Shown here one piece after another: positions 54,197 through 61,945 of a stretch of DNA of 64,000 bases. A program made the translations under genes and the position numbers. The notes under the pieces are model-generated. The model was not told the origin of the DNA, ran no database searches, and saw only the letters and a list, made by a program, of their open reading frames with translations. Source of the stretch: Paludibacterium purpuratum (GTDB lineage: Bacteria > Pseudomonadota > Gammaproteobacteria > Burkholderiales > Chromobacteriaceae); contig NZ_SNZP01000004.1 in the NCBI RefSeq assembly GCF_004363805.1, positions 62,001 through 126,000 on the forward strand. Reading direction: 5' to 3'. Numbering within the stretch: position 1 is the stretch's first letter; each line of letters starts with the position of its first letter.

Positions 54197-55500
54197 CCTT
54201 TACCTTTTTGCTGTCCCTGTTGTCGCTAAGCGCATGGGGCGCCGACCAATGCGTCGGTGTCACCGGCGATGCGCGTCAGGCGCTCGAGCGCGGCGACGCG
54301 GTCGGTGCACAGCGCCTGCTGCAAGCGGCCGAAGCGAGCTGCGCCGGTAATGCGGCGTTCGATCAGCTACTGGGCTTTGTCCTGCTGCGCAACGATCAGG
54401 CCGCCGAGGCCTCCTGGGTGCTGGAGCGCGCGGTGGCCGCCAATCCGCGCAATGGCGCCGCTTGGCTTGACCTGGCGGACGCCGGCCTGCGGTTGGGGGA
54501 TACGGAACGGGCGCAGGAAGCGCTGCAGCGTGCCGTCAACCTGAATCCTCCTCCCTCCGCGCAACAAAAGATCGCCGTCCTCCGCGACGCCTTGCAGCAC
54601 ATGAACCGCCGCTGGTCGTTCGACGGCTACTTCGCCAGCGAGGCCGGTTGGGACTCCAACGTTAATTCCGCCACCGATCTGACGGCTCTCTCCGCACCGG
54701 GTTTCTCGCCTCTGCCGATCAAACTGGATCCCGATTCGCGTCAAGAAGGCAGCAGCTATGCGGACGTCGAGCTGGGCGGGACGCTGGCTTGGCGCGCCGA
54801 CGACGCCCTGACCCTATATTTGTTACCCAAGGCCAAGAGCCGGTCGTTTCTGCAACGACACCAATTCGACCGCGCGATCTTCGGACTGCAGGGCGGTGTC
54901 GGCTGGCGACTGGGCGATAGCATGCTGATCGCTCTGCTGCAATCGGAGGATCAGCAGCTGAGCGGTCAAGAGTATTTGCATAGCGAAGGGGGGGTGTTGG
55001 AGTGGCGCTTGCCGCTGTCGAACACCCGGCAATTGAGTTTGACCTCGCAATTTACCAGTACCCGCTACGCGGATCCCAAGATGCGCAACTACGATAGCGA
55101 CCAACTGCTGGCAGGTTTATCGCTGACGCAGCTATTTTGGCAGGATCGGTTGCGATGGATGGTGAGCGCTTACCGCGGCGAGGACGACGGGGTCAATAAT
55201 CGCGCGGGCGGCAGCCGGCGCATGGTCATTCTGTCGTCGGATCTAGGCTACAAGCTGTTGCCCGAGCTGGATGCCCATTTGGCGCTGACGCATGAGTCGG
55301 ATGCCTACCGTAAGATCGATCCTGGCTTTCTCCGGCCGCGCAACGAGTCGATCTGGAACTATTCGGCGACCCTGGCCTGGCAGTGCGGCAAGCAGCATAC
55401 CCTGACTGCCGGCTATACCTACATTCGCGACGATGCCAGCATCGTGCTCTATACCAGCCATCGGCAGATTGTCAGCCTGGGGTGGCGCGCGGCGTTTTGA
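54184..55500 (+). CDS. TPR-containing outer-membrane beta-barrel protein
   Basis: A 438-residue exported protein if ATT 54184 is used. The signal peptide MKALAFTFLLSLLSLSAWGA is followed by about three TPR-like helical pairs (about 30-130: ARQALERGDAVGAQRLLQAAE, then AAWLDLADAGLRLGDTERAQEALQRA). A C-terminal domain of alternating aromatic beta strands ends in ...SLGWRAAF, with a terminal Phe typical of outer-membrane barrels. This resembles TPR plus barrel proteins of the Slam/DUF560 style. It overlaps the FecR gene by 13 bases and may present or export that protein (inference). Confidence 0.75.
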   Translation: MKALAFTFLLSLLSLSAWGADQCVGVTGDARQALERGDAVGAQRLLQAAEASCAGNAAFDQLLGFVLLRNDQAAEASWVLERAVAANPRNGAAWLDLADAGLRLGDTERAQEALQRAVNLNPPPSAQQKIAVLRDALQHMNRRWSFDGYFASEAGWDSNVNSATDLTALSAPGFSPLPIKLDPDSRQEGSSYADVELGGTLAWRADDALTLYLLPKAKSRSFLQRHQFDRAIFGLQGGVGWRLGDSMLIALLQSEDQQLSGQEYLHSEGGVLEWRLPLSNTRQLSLTSQFTSTRYADPKMRNYDSDQLLAGLSLTQLFWQDRLRWMVSAYRGEDDGVNNRAGGSRRMVILSSDLGYKLLPELDAHLALTHESDAYRKIDPGFLRPRNESIWNYSATLAWQCGKQHTLTAGYTYIRDDASIVLYTSHRQIVSLGWRAAF

Positions 55501-55505
55501 ACCGC

Positions 55506-55784
55506 CTACTGTTTTGGATCTTGCCGTTGGCTGACGTGGGCCCAGAAGGCGGTGTTCGATTTCTTGACGATACGCGACCAACGCGCAAGCGTGCGTTCGT
55601 TCTGCAGTGTCCGGCTCGTTCTGCGCGTCAAGTGTTGCATGCGCCATGGTATCTCATGTCTGGGATGGCGCTGGGCATGCCGGATAGCTCGCCGTAGCGA
55701 CCATATCGCCAAAATCGCCAGCACGAGCAGCAGACCCCATAACCATGCCTGCAGCGTCAACAGCCTGTCCATTTGCCATTCCAT
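55506..55784 (-). CDS. Possible small membrane protein
   Basis: A 92-residue frame with one N-terminal helix (LQAWLWGLLLVLAILAIWSL) and a long basic tail (RRAIRHAQRHPRHEIPW...). GCGGG or GGAATGG precedes ATG 55784 or 55772. It has no recognised family and is convergent with the barrel gene. It is kept because the helix plus charged tail is coherent and the frame fills an otherwise empty stretch. Confidence 0.4.
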   Translation of the reverse strand: MEWQMDRLLTLQAWLWGLLLVLAILAIWSLRRAIRHAQRHPRHEIPWRMQHLTRRTSRTLQNERTLARWSRIVKKSNTAFWAHVSQRQDPKQ

Positions 55785-55971
55785 CCCGCGTGATCAGGTT
55801 GTGGATGATAGCCTTTTCTTTCCCTTTCGTGTTGTTGTCAATGTCATTGGCATGATGCCGTGGCGCCATTTCTGCAGGTTTCGACTCGTTCCTATTGGGG
55901 TGGCAAGCCTTGCGTCTCATGAAAACGCCATAGCGCGCTTATTCCCATATCAGCAATAGATAATTTTTTAC

Positions 55972-55988
55972 TTGGCATGATTTGTGCA
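55972..55988 (+). promoter_or_regulatory. Candidate sigma-54 promoter
   Basis: TTGGCATGATTTGTGCA has GG and GC separated by exactly 10 bases, as sigma-54 requires; the -24 half (TGGCAT) is good and the -12 half (GTGCA) partial. The next plus-strand gene starts about 600 bases further. Confidence 0.35.
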
Positions 55989-56583
55989 CTGCGGCAAAAA
56001 CGTGCGTTTCCAGCCTGTCGCCTTGCTGGCGGTTGACGGCTGTCGGTGCGTCATCGCAGGTGATTTCCGCAAAGTTTTCAGGCGGCTAGCGATGATGAAC
56101 GCATCCGGCATCTCGTTGCTTTGTTATACCTAATGACAAAAAATCATGCTATTGAATTTGATTTATGCGGCATATGTGCGATATGGCTGCGCGAAAGCAT
56201 GGTTTTTTTGATAAACGACAACGTCTTGTCATTTTGTGCATGAGCATAATGTGCGCGAGCCGCCAAAGGTATCGAAAAAAAACAGTGGGTGGGCCGTGAA
56301 ACGTGCATGCGATGGATGCAAATCGCACGTCTTTCGGCGCCGAGACCAAGCCGTGGTGGCCAAGTACTACACCTGATGCGTTTTTGGTTGACCTGCAAGG
56401 GATGCACAGCATCTTTTGATCGCGAACAGGGCGAATGGCCCGCGCAGCGGCAGGCCGCGCGAAGTCGAATCAGGCGTCATTGCCCATCAGGCAATAGCTC
56501 GTAGTTAGAACCGGTTTCGTCGCGGTTATGTTGCAGGCGGTCATGGCCGCCGCCGCCTCGAAGCCTACTCAGGGAGATGTATC
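55989..56583. other. Long non-coding leader region upstream of the APC permease
   Basis: About 600 bases without a supportable gene. AT content is higher than in the surroundings. It holds a long-range inverted repeat, CAAAAAATCATGCT (56137-56150) against AGCATGGTTTTTTTG (56196-56210). A short frame across 56289-56504 is rejected. It may contain an mRNA leader or a small RNA, but nothing specific is recognised. Confidence 0.4.
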
Positions 56584-58221
56584 GTGTCAGTTAAAACTCC
56601 AGCTCAAAAAATTACATTAGTCGGATTCGTCCTTATGTTCTTTACCTCGGTACTTGGGTTCTCCAACGTATCGCGCGGTATTTTCTACATGGGGCAATCT
56701 TCCATCCTGTTCTATGTCTTTACCGGTTTCTCGTTCTTCCTGCCGTACTCGATCATCTGTGCCGAGATGGGTGCGAGCTTCAAGAATGAAAAAGGGGGTA
56801 TCTACTCCTGGATCGAGAAAAGTGTCGGCGGCAGCTTCGGCCGTAAGTTGGGCTTCATCACCATCTTCATGTGGTGGTTCTCTTACGTGGTATGGATGAT
56901 GAACGTCGCCAGCATGATCACCATCCCGCTGTCGTACGTTCTGTCCCCGTTCATCGACGGCGGCTTCAGCCATGCAACCAAGATGGTCAAGGATCTGCTC
57001 GGACCGGTCGGCATGGGCCTGATCGGTATCGTCGTGATCTCGCTGATCACCTACCTGATCACCCACGGTGTCACCAAGCTGGCCAAACTGGCTTCGGTGG
57101 GCGGTATTGCCGTGATGTCGCTGAACGTGATCTTGATCGTCTGCTCGCTGTTCATCCTGATCAGCCATGGTTTCCATCCGGCCAGCACCTACTCCTGGGC
57201 TGACATGACCACCGTACCGAAATTCTCCAAGTACGCTGGCGACGGCCTGATCGGCATGGTCGGCCTGTTCGGTTTTGCCGTGTATGCCATCTTCGCCTAT
57301 GGCGGTGTTGAAGCCGTCGGCGGCCTGGTGGACAAACTGGAAAACCCGGAAAAGAACGTCAAGCGCGGTCTGCTGATCGGTGCCGGCGTCGGGATCTTTG
57401 TCTACTGCTTCGGTATTTTTGCTGCAACGTGGTTCATCGACCGCAATTCGGTGCAAGTCATGCATGACATCATGACCACCAAGCAGGGCGGTACGGGGCT
57501 GTTCTATGCCGGTAATGCGGTGTACTACTTCATGTATACCCTGGGTTCCACCGTCGGTTCCAGCCTGCACCTGAGCGCTAGCGCTTGCGGTACGCTGGGC
57601 AATATCTTTGCCGCCTACACCGGCGTGTCGATGTTCTGTGCACTGTCCGGCGCCTTCTTCGTGCTGATTTACGCACCGCTGAAGCAGATGATCGAAGGCG
57701 TGCCGCAAGGCATCTTCCCGGCCAGCTGGAGCAAGGAAAACAAGAACGGCATGCCGACCGTCGCCCTGATGTGGCAACTGGGTCTGGTGATCTTCCTGGT
57801 GCTGATCAGCACCCTGGGCGGCGATGCCGTAGCCGATCTGGTGCAAAACCTGGTGACTCTGACCAACGTGACCATGACCGTACCGGTGATCTTCATCATC
57901 TACGCCTACATCCACTATCTGAAGAACGACAAGGTTGAAAAGCCGATCCGCATCTTCAAGTCGGATGGCACGGGCATCACGATGGCTTGGTGCGCCATGC
58001 TGACCATCGGCTTCGCCAACCTGTTCACCGTGGCTGAACCGCTGATCCATGTCTACATGGGCGACGATGTTGCGACCAACATGAAGGAAGCGCTGATGTC
58101 CATCGGTGGCGTGGTTGTGTTCGCCATTATCGGTTGGTACATGGTGGCTCGTTACGAACGTCACTGCGCAGAAGGCAAGCTGCCGATGCCGGCGACCGAA
58201 GCCGAATCCAGCGGCAAGTAA
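56584..58221 (+). CDS. APC-superfamily amino acid permease, YjeM-like
   Basis: A 545-residue inner-membrane transporter with about 12-14 helices. The N-terminal KITLVGFVLMFFTSVLGFSN and ICAEMGASFKNEKGGIYSWIEKSVGG match the glutamate/GABA-antiporter branch and most closely YjeM-type proteins; the substrate is unknown. GTG start with AGGGAG 7 bases upstream. Codon use is strongly biased (few rare codons), suggesting good expression. It stands alone, after a long leader and before a strong terminator. Confidence 0.85.
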   Translation: MSVKTPAQKITLVGFVLMFFTSVLGFSNVSRGIFYMGQSSILFYVFTGFSFFLPYSIICAEMGASFKNEKGGIYSWIEKSVGGSFGRKLGFITIFMWWFSYVVWMMNVASMITIPLSYVLSPFIDGGFSHATKMVKDLLGPVGMGLIGIVVISLITYLITHGVTKLAKLASVGGIAVMSLNVILIVCSLFILISHGFHPASTYSWADMTTVPKFSKYAGDGLIGMVGLFGFAVYAIFAYGGVEAVGGLVDKLENPEKNVKRGLLIGAGVGIFVYCFGIFAATWFIDRNSVQVMHDIMTTKQGGTGLFYAGNAVYYFMYTLGSTVGSSLHLSASACGTLGNIFAAYTGVSMFCALSGAFFVLIYAPLKQMIEGVPQGIFPASWSKENKNGMPTVALMWQLGLVIFLVLISTLGGDAVADLVQNLVTLTNVTMTVPVIFIIYAYIHYLKNDKVEKPIRIFKSDGTGITMAWCAMLTIGFANLFTVAEPLIHVYMGDDVATNMKEALMSIGGVVVFAIIGWYMVARYERHCAEGKLPMPATEAESSGK

Positions 58222-58240
58222 TCCTCGTTGTTAGAAGTGC

Positions 58241-58272
58241 AAAAAGCCGATCGCGCGAGCGATCGGCTTTTT
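58241..58272. terminator. Bidirectional terminator between permease and PAAR genes
   Basis: AAAAAGCCGATCGC-gcga-GCGATCGGCTTTTT is a 14-bp perfect stem with A and T tracts. Confidence 0.95.
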
Positions 58273-58280
58273 GTTTTTAA

Positions 58281-58302
58281 CCGTAGGCGCAATCGCCTAC
58301 GG
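58281..58302. repeat. Perfect hairpin after the PAAR gene
   Basis: CCGTAGGCG-CAAT-CGCCTACGG is a 9-bp stem with a 4-base loop, between the terminator and the PAAR stop. It may assist 3'-end formation of the minus-strand transcript. Confidence 0.5.
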
Positions 58303-58314
58303 CATTGCGCCATC

Positions 58315-58632
58315 TCAGTGCCCCAGGTAAGCCGGATCTAGGAAACCGACGGCGCGTTTACCCTCCGGCATCACCGCGCAGCTAGTCTGGGTGGTGGTCA
58401 CGATGCGATCGCCGTTGGCCAATTCGCTGCCGACGATGGCCGCCGGTCGGCCGGCGATCAACAACAGGCTGCCGGCGCCGGAAACGATTTCGGTCTCCGA
58501 TCCATCCGGATAACGGACCTTGTCGCCGACTCGGGCGATCAGTTCCATCCCGGAGGAAGCCGTGACGACGGTGCCGCCGCGACGGGTTCGCGAGCCGATA
58601 GTGGCGAGGTAATAAGGTTGGGCTGTAGTCAT
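58315..58632 (-). CDS. PAAR-domain protein
   Basis: A 105-residue protein that is little more than one PAAR repeat domain: YYLATIGSRTRRGGTVVTASS, IARVGDKVRYPDGSETEIVSGAG, LLIAGRPAAIVGSELANGDRIVTTTQTSC. PAAR proteins cap the VgrG spike of type VI secretion systems and carry or fuse to effectors. Here there is no effector extension and no VgrG, Hcp or immunity gene nearby. ATG 58632 is the start; its ribosome-binding site is weak. A cobalamin riboswitch lies upstream on the same strand with no gene between. Confidence 0.85.
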   Translation of the reverse strand: MTTAQPYYLATIGSRTRRGGTVVTASSGMELIARVGDKVRYPDGSETEIVSGAGSLLLIAGRPAAIVGSELANGDRIVTTTQTSCAVMPEGKRAVGFLDPAYLGH

Positions 58633-58773
58633 GGTGTCCACGCTTTCCGTGCTGTATCCCCCCACCGGGGAGGCAAGGTTGGCGGTTCAACGCAGAGGGT
58701 GGAGATCGAGCGGGCACGCAAGCGAGCCGGCGAGACCATACCCCATCCCCAGGGTTGAACCTCGAACGACTCA

Positions 58774-58946
58774 GGCCGGTCTTCTGGCTTGCCTTCATCC
58801 TCGGCGGCCGGCCTTCCCGGGTGGTGTACCCAGTGGCATGGTGGTCGCGTCGTCAGGCCTACAGCAGCGGGGGCTGCGCCGGACTGGCTGCATAGCAGCG
58901 GCACCGGCTTCCCGTTTCACCCTGGCCCGGATGGGCGTTGGGCACC
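58774..58946 (-). ncRNA. Cobalamin riboswitch
   Basis: Read on the minus strand, the region has the conserved blocks of the B12 element in order: GGTGCCC (58946-58940), GGGAAGCCGGTGC (58913-58901), GCAGCCCCCGC (58877-58867), ATGCCACTGGG (58839-58829), GGGAAGGC (58818-58811) and the B12 box AAGCCAGAAGACCGGCC (58790-58774). Such RNAs bind adenosylcobalamin or related forms and usually switch off B12 uptake or synthesis genes. The only gene downstream before a terminator is the PAAR gene, 141 bases away. Confidence 0.88.
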
Positions 58947-59017
58947 TGAATCAGTACGGTCATGATCGACCGGCGGCGTATCGCGCGTCAAACGATAAAA
59001 AATCAGTACGTGGTGCG

Positions 59018-59899
59018 TCACGGGCAAGATCTTGCCGGCCGCGGCATCATGCCGCGCTGCACCGTCAACACGCCGGCCAAGACGGTGCACAGCCCCAGCA
59101 GCGAAAAAGTGGATAAGGATTGGCCGAGCAACAGCCAGCCGAGCAGGACGGCGGTCAGCGGGCTGAGCAGCCCAAGCGACGAGACCGCCACCGGCGAGAG
59201 CCGGCTAAGGCCGCGGAACCACAGTAAGTAGGCGAGTAGCGCGCCGAACAGACTCAGGTAGCCATAGCCCAGCCATTCTGTCGGACGCAGCGCGGGCAGC
59301 GGCGGGTCGACCAGTAGTGCCAGCGGCGCCAGCATCAGGCCGCCGAGCAGCAATTGCCAACCGGTCATGGCCAGTACCGGAATCGATGACTGCCAGCGCC
59401 GGCTCAGATAGGTGCCGCAGGCCATCGACACCGCGCCGACCATGGCCGCCAACATGCCGACGCTATCCCAGCGACTACCGGGCGATAACAGCAGCGCCGC
59501 CATGCCGGCCACGCCGGCCAAGCTGCCCCATAGCGCCATCCGGGCCGGTTGTTGACGGTCCAGCCCCCAGGCGAGCGACATCACCAGCAAGGGCTGCGTC
59601 GCGCCGACCACTGCCGCCAGGCCGCCGGGCAAACGGTAGGCCGCCACGAACAACAAAGCCTGGAACGCGCCGATGTTCAAGGCCGACAGCAGCAGCATCC
59701 GCCCCCACTGGGCGCGCGGCAGACGATAGCCGCTGGCCAGCACCAGCAGCAGGCCGGCGGGCAGCACCCGGATCAGTGCCGCGATAAAGGGGCGATCCGG
59801 CGGCAGTACCTGCGTGGTGACGATATAAGTGCTGCCCCAGATGATGGGGGTGATGGCGGTCAGCAGAACATCGCGCCAGCGCAAGCGATCGGAACGCAT
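59018..59899 (-). CDS. EamA/DMT-family exporter
   Basis: A roughly 293-residue protein with ten helices in two EamA repeats (PIIWGSTYIVTTQVLPPDRPFIAALIRVLPAG, then ALLAYLLWFRGLSRLSPVAVSSLGLLSPL). It is a drug/metabolite exporter-superfamily member; the substrate is unknown. ATG 59899 has GGAG 9 bases upstream; ATG 59905 is too close to it. The frame opens much further upstream, but that part lies over the operator repeats. Divergent from marR, which probably controls it. Confidence 0.83.
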   Translation of the reverse strand: MRSDRLRWRDVLLTAITPIIWGSTYIVTTQVLPPDRPFIAALIRVLPAGLLLVLASGYRLPRAQWGRMLLLSALNIGAFQALLFVAAYRLPGGLAAVVGATQPLLVMSLAWGLDRQQPARMALWGSLAGVAGMAALLLSPGSRWDSVGMLAAMVGAVSMACGTYLSRRWQSSIPVLAMTGWQLLLGGLMLAPLALLVDPPLPALRPTEWLGYGYLSLFGALLAYLLWFRGLSRLSPVAVSSLGLLSPLTAVLLGWLLLGQSLSTFSLLGLCTVLAGVLTVQRGMMPRPARSCP

Positions 59900-59930
59900 C
59901 TTCATGATCTCCCGTTGTATAATCTTATCG

Positions 59931-59972
59931 ATATAGGTTGAATTCAAGATAACATATAGGTTGAATTCAAGA
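59931..59972. promoter_or_regulatory. Tandem operator-like repeats between eamA and marR
   Basis: ATATAGGTTGAATTCAAGA occurs twice (59931-59949 and 59954-59972), 23 bases apart start to start. Each copy contains the perfect palindrome TTGAATTCAA. It lies 32 bases before the exporter start and 35 before the MarR start, covering both promoters. Confidence 0.7.
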
Positions 59973-60006
59973 CAAATTAATCTTAACTTCAAGGCAATTG
60001 ACAAGC

Positions 60007-60519
60007 ATGGAAGCGTTTGAAAACGCCGATGCGGTTGAACGCATCCTCGATCAGTGGCGCCGAGAACGGCCGGAATTGGATGTGTTCCCCATGGGGGTGC
60101 TGGGCAGGATGAAGCGCTGTGCCTTGCTATTGGAGAAACAATTGGAGCGGGTGTTCGCCCAGTTCGGATTGTGTGCCTGGGAGTTCGACGTGTTGGCCAC
60201 CTTGCGCCGATCCGGTGCGCCGTACTGCCTGACGCCGACGGTATTGTTCTCTTCGCTGATGATTACCTCGGGGACACTGACGCATCGACTGCGCGTGCTG
60301 GAGGAAAAAGGCTGGATCGAGCGCATCGACAGCGACCAGGACGCGCGCAGTACCCTGGTGCGCTTGACCGACGTCGGCTTCAACTTGATCGACGCGGCGG
60401 TCACTGCGCATGTGGCCAACGAGCAGGATCTGCTGCAAGCGCTGAGCAGCCGTAGCCAGCAATCGCTGAATAATCGCCTGGCCGAGCTGTTGGCCAGCCT
60501 GGAGCTGCGAGGCGAATAA
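60007..60519 (+). CDS. MarR-family transcriptional regulator (next to eamA)
   Basis: A 170-residue winged-helix protein, paralogous to the MarR at 6964-7476 along its whole length (VERILDQWRRERPELD against IDRIVALWRSVRPDLD; EFDVLATLRRSGAPYCLTP against EFDVLAALRRQGEPYQLSP). The HTH is SGTLTHRLRVLEEKGWIERID and the wing is DQDARSTLVRLT. It probably represses the divergent exporter through the tandem palindromes. ATG 60007 is preferred; the TTG at 59998 is possible. Confidence 0.87.
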   Translation: MEAFENADAVERILDQWRRERPELDVFPMGVLGRMKRCALLLEKQLERVFAQFGLCAWEFDVLATLRRSGAPYCLTPTVLFSSLMITSGTLTHRLRVLEEKGWIERIDSDQDARSTLVRLTDVGFNLIDAAVTAHVANEQDLLQALSSRSQQSLNNRLAELLASLELRGE

Positions 60520-60549
60520 GCCCCCGCGGCTAAGCGGGGGCGCGGGTTC

Positions 60550-61821
60550 TTACCACCAGGTTTCCAGTTGGATCCCGACGGTATTGGCGTGGGTCTGACC
60601 GTCGGCGCCAAAGGTGCCGGCGTTGGCGCTGGCCGCCGCATCGTTCCAGTTGAACCGGCTGGCGTACAGGCGGATTTCCGGCCGGGTCCAGAATGCCGTA
60701 TCGGGCGACAGCGCCACGGCCAGCGTCACTTTGTTCAAATGCTGCGTCGGCTGGTTGTCGATGGCCCGGGCGGTCAAGCCCGCTTCGGCCAGCAATTTGA
60801 CATGTTGCGACAGGCCATAGGAAACACGTCCGCCCACCGAACTGTCGCGCCAGGCTGCGGCAATGTCCGGCGCCACGCGCTGGTAGCTTGCCAGGGCCTG
60901 CCCGCCAAAGCGGCCGACCTGCCAATTGAGCACCTCGGCGATGCGTTGCTGGCGCGCCCCCTCTTGCGCCGCGCCGTTGTTATCCAAGTTGTAGAACTCG
61001 CCGGTCAGCGCGGCGTGGCCGGTCGAGGCCTGCAGGAACAAGGAATTGTTCAGGCCGCTGTGCAGGAAATCCTTCTGACTGTGCAATAAACCGAGCGCGC
61101 CGCCGGATTTGCCGATGGCGAAGTCGCCATGCACCAGCGCACCGGTCAGGCTGAGGGTGCCGCCGCTGTTGACCGGAATGCGGGTCAACTGAAAGTTGAA
61201 GCGCCGCGCGTTGTCGATGGTGGTGTTGTTATTGTCGTAGCTGCCGGAGGAGTACAGCGCCAGGTTGAGGCTGGCGGCGCCGACCGCCAGGTTGTCGATC
61301 CCCGCGCCGTAGTTGTCGCCATCCTGCATCAGCCAGTTGTCGACGATGTGGATGTCCTGGATCCGGTGGTAGCGCTGACCGGCCCACAGGGTGGCCTGCG
61401 GCGCGAACGGCAGGCCGGACAAGGTGCCGTAGAGCTGCTTGGTACTCTGCGTCCCGTTGTACCAGGACGGCATGGCGTACACGCCCCACTTGACGCCATC
61501 GCCGGCGTCCCACTGCTTGCCGACGCCGAATTCCAGGTAGGTGTCGCCCTCATTGCCGAGGCGGTAGTGCTGCAAGTCGCCGCCCAGTTGGTATTGCTGC
61601 TTGTGATTGCTGCCTGAACCGTCGTAGAAGCCGCTGCGTAGATAGCCGTCGAATTGCAGCCCGAGCGAGTCGGTCACCTGCTTGGCCAACGAGGCCAGTT
61701 GTGTCGGCGTCAGGGTCGGCGCAGCCGACGACTCGGTGGCGGGGAGTTCCGCGGCAAAGGTCGGCAAGGCGGCGGCCAAGAGGATCATGGCGGCACCGTG
61801 CGCGAGAGAGCGTTTGATCAT
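60550..61821 (-). CDS. LamB-type maltoporin-like carbohydrate porin
   Basis: A 423-residue outer-membrane porin. A signal peptide (MIKRSLAHGAAMILLAAALPTFA) is followed by a short spacer with coiled-coil tendency (LTPTQLASLAKQVTDSLGLQ). The 18-strand LamB-like barrel follows, with FDGYLRSGFY at the first strand, YHRIQDIHIVDNWLMQDGDNYGAG and a terminal aromatic (LETWW). Position behind treB-treC suggests a trehalose/oligosaccharide channel. AAGGA is 8 bases before ATG. Confidence 0.85.
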   Translation of the reverse strand: MIKRSLAHGAAMILLAAALPTFAAELPATESSAAPTLTPTQLASLAKQVTDSLGLQFDGYLRSGFYDGSGSNHKQQYQLGGDLQHYRLGNEGDTYLEFGVGKQWDAGDGVKWGVYAMPSWYNGTQSTKQLYGTLSGLPFAPQATLWAGQRYHRIQDIHIVDNWLMQDGDNYGAGIDNLAVGAASLNLALYSSGSYDNNNTTIDNARRFNFQLTRIPVNSGGTLSLTGALVHGDFAIGKSGGALGLLHSQKDFLHSGLNNSLFLQASTGHAALTGEFYNLDNNGAAQEGARQQRIAEVLNWQVGRFGGQALASYQRVAPDIAAAWRDSSVGGRVSYGLSQHVKLLAEAGLTARAIDNQPTQHLNKVTLAVALSPDTAFWTRPEIRLYASRFNWNDAAASANAGTFGADGQTHANTVGIQLETWW

Positions 61822-61945
61822 CACTTTGTTCCTTATTTTTTGGTCGAACCTGGTTGGATCGGATCTGCTGCCACGCCCGGAAACAGGCAAAGCCGGTCCC
61901 TGCCGGCCGGGCGTTCCGGCAGGGATGGTGTACTGCAATCGGGGA

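Noticed and set aside
56617-58164. 515-codon open frame antisense to the APC permease
   Set aside because: His/Asp/Gln-rich shadow of a highly biased membrane-protein gene.
58632-58798. Minus-strand frame MKASQKTGLSRSRF as a gene between riboswitch and PAAR
   Set aside because: It begins inside the conserved 3' part of the riboswitch, has no ribosome-binding site and runs out of frame through the PAAR gene.
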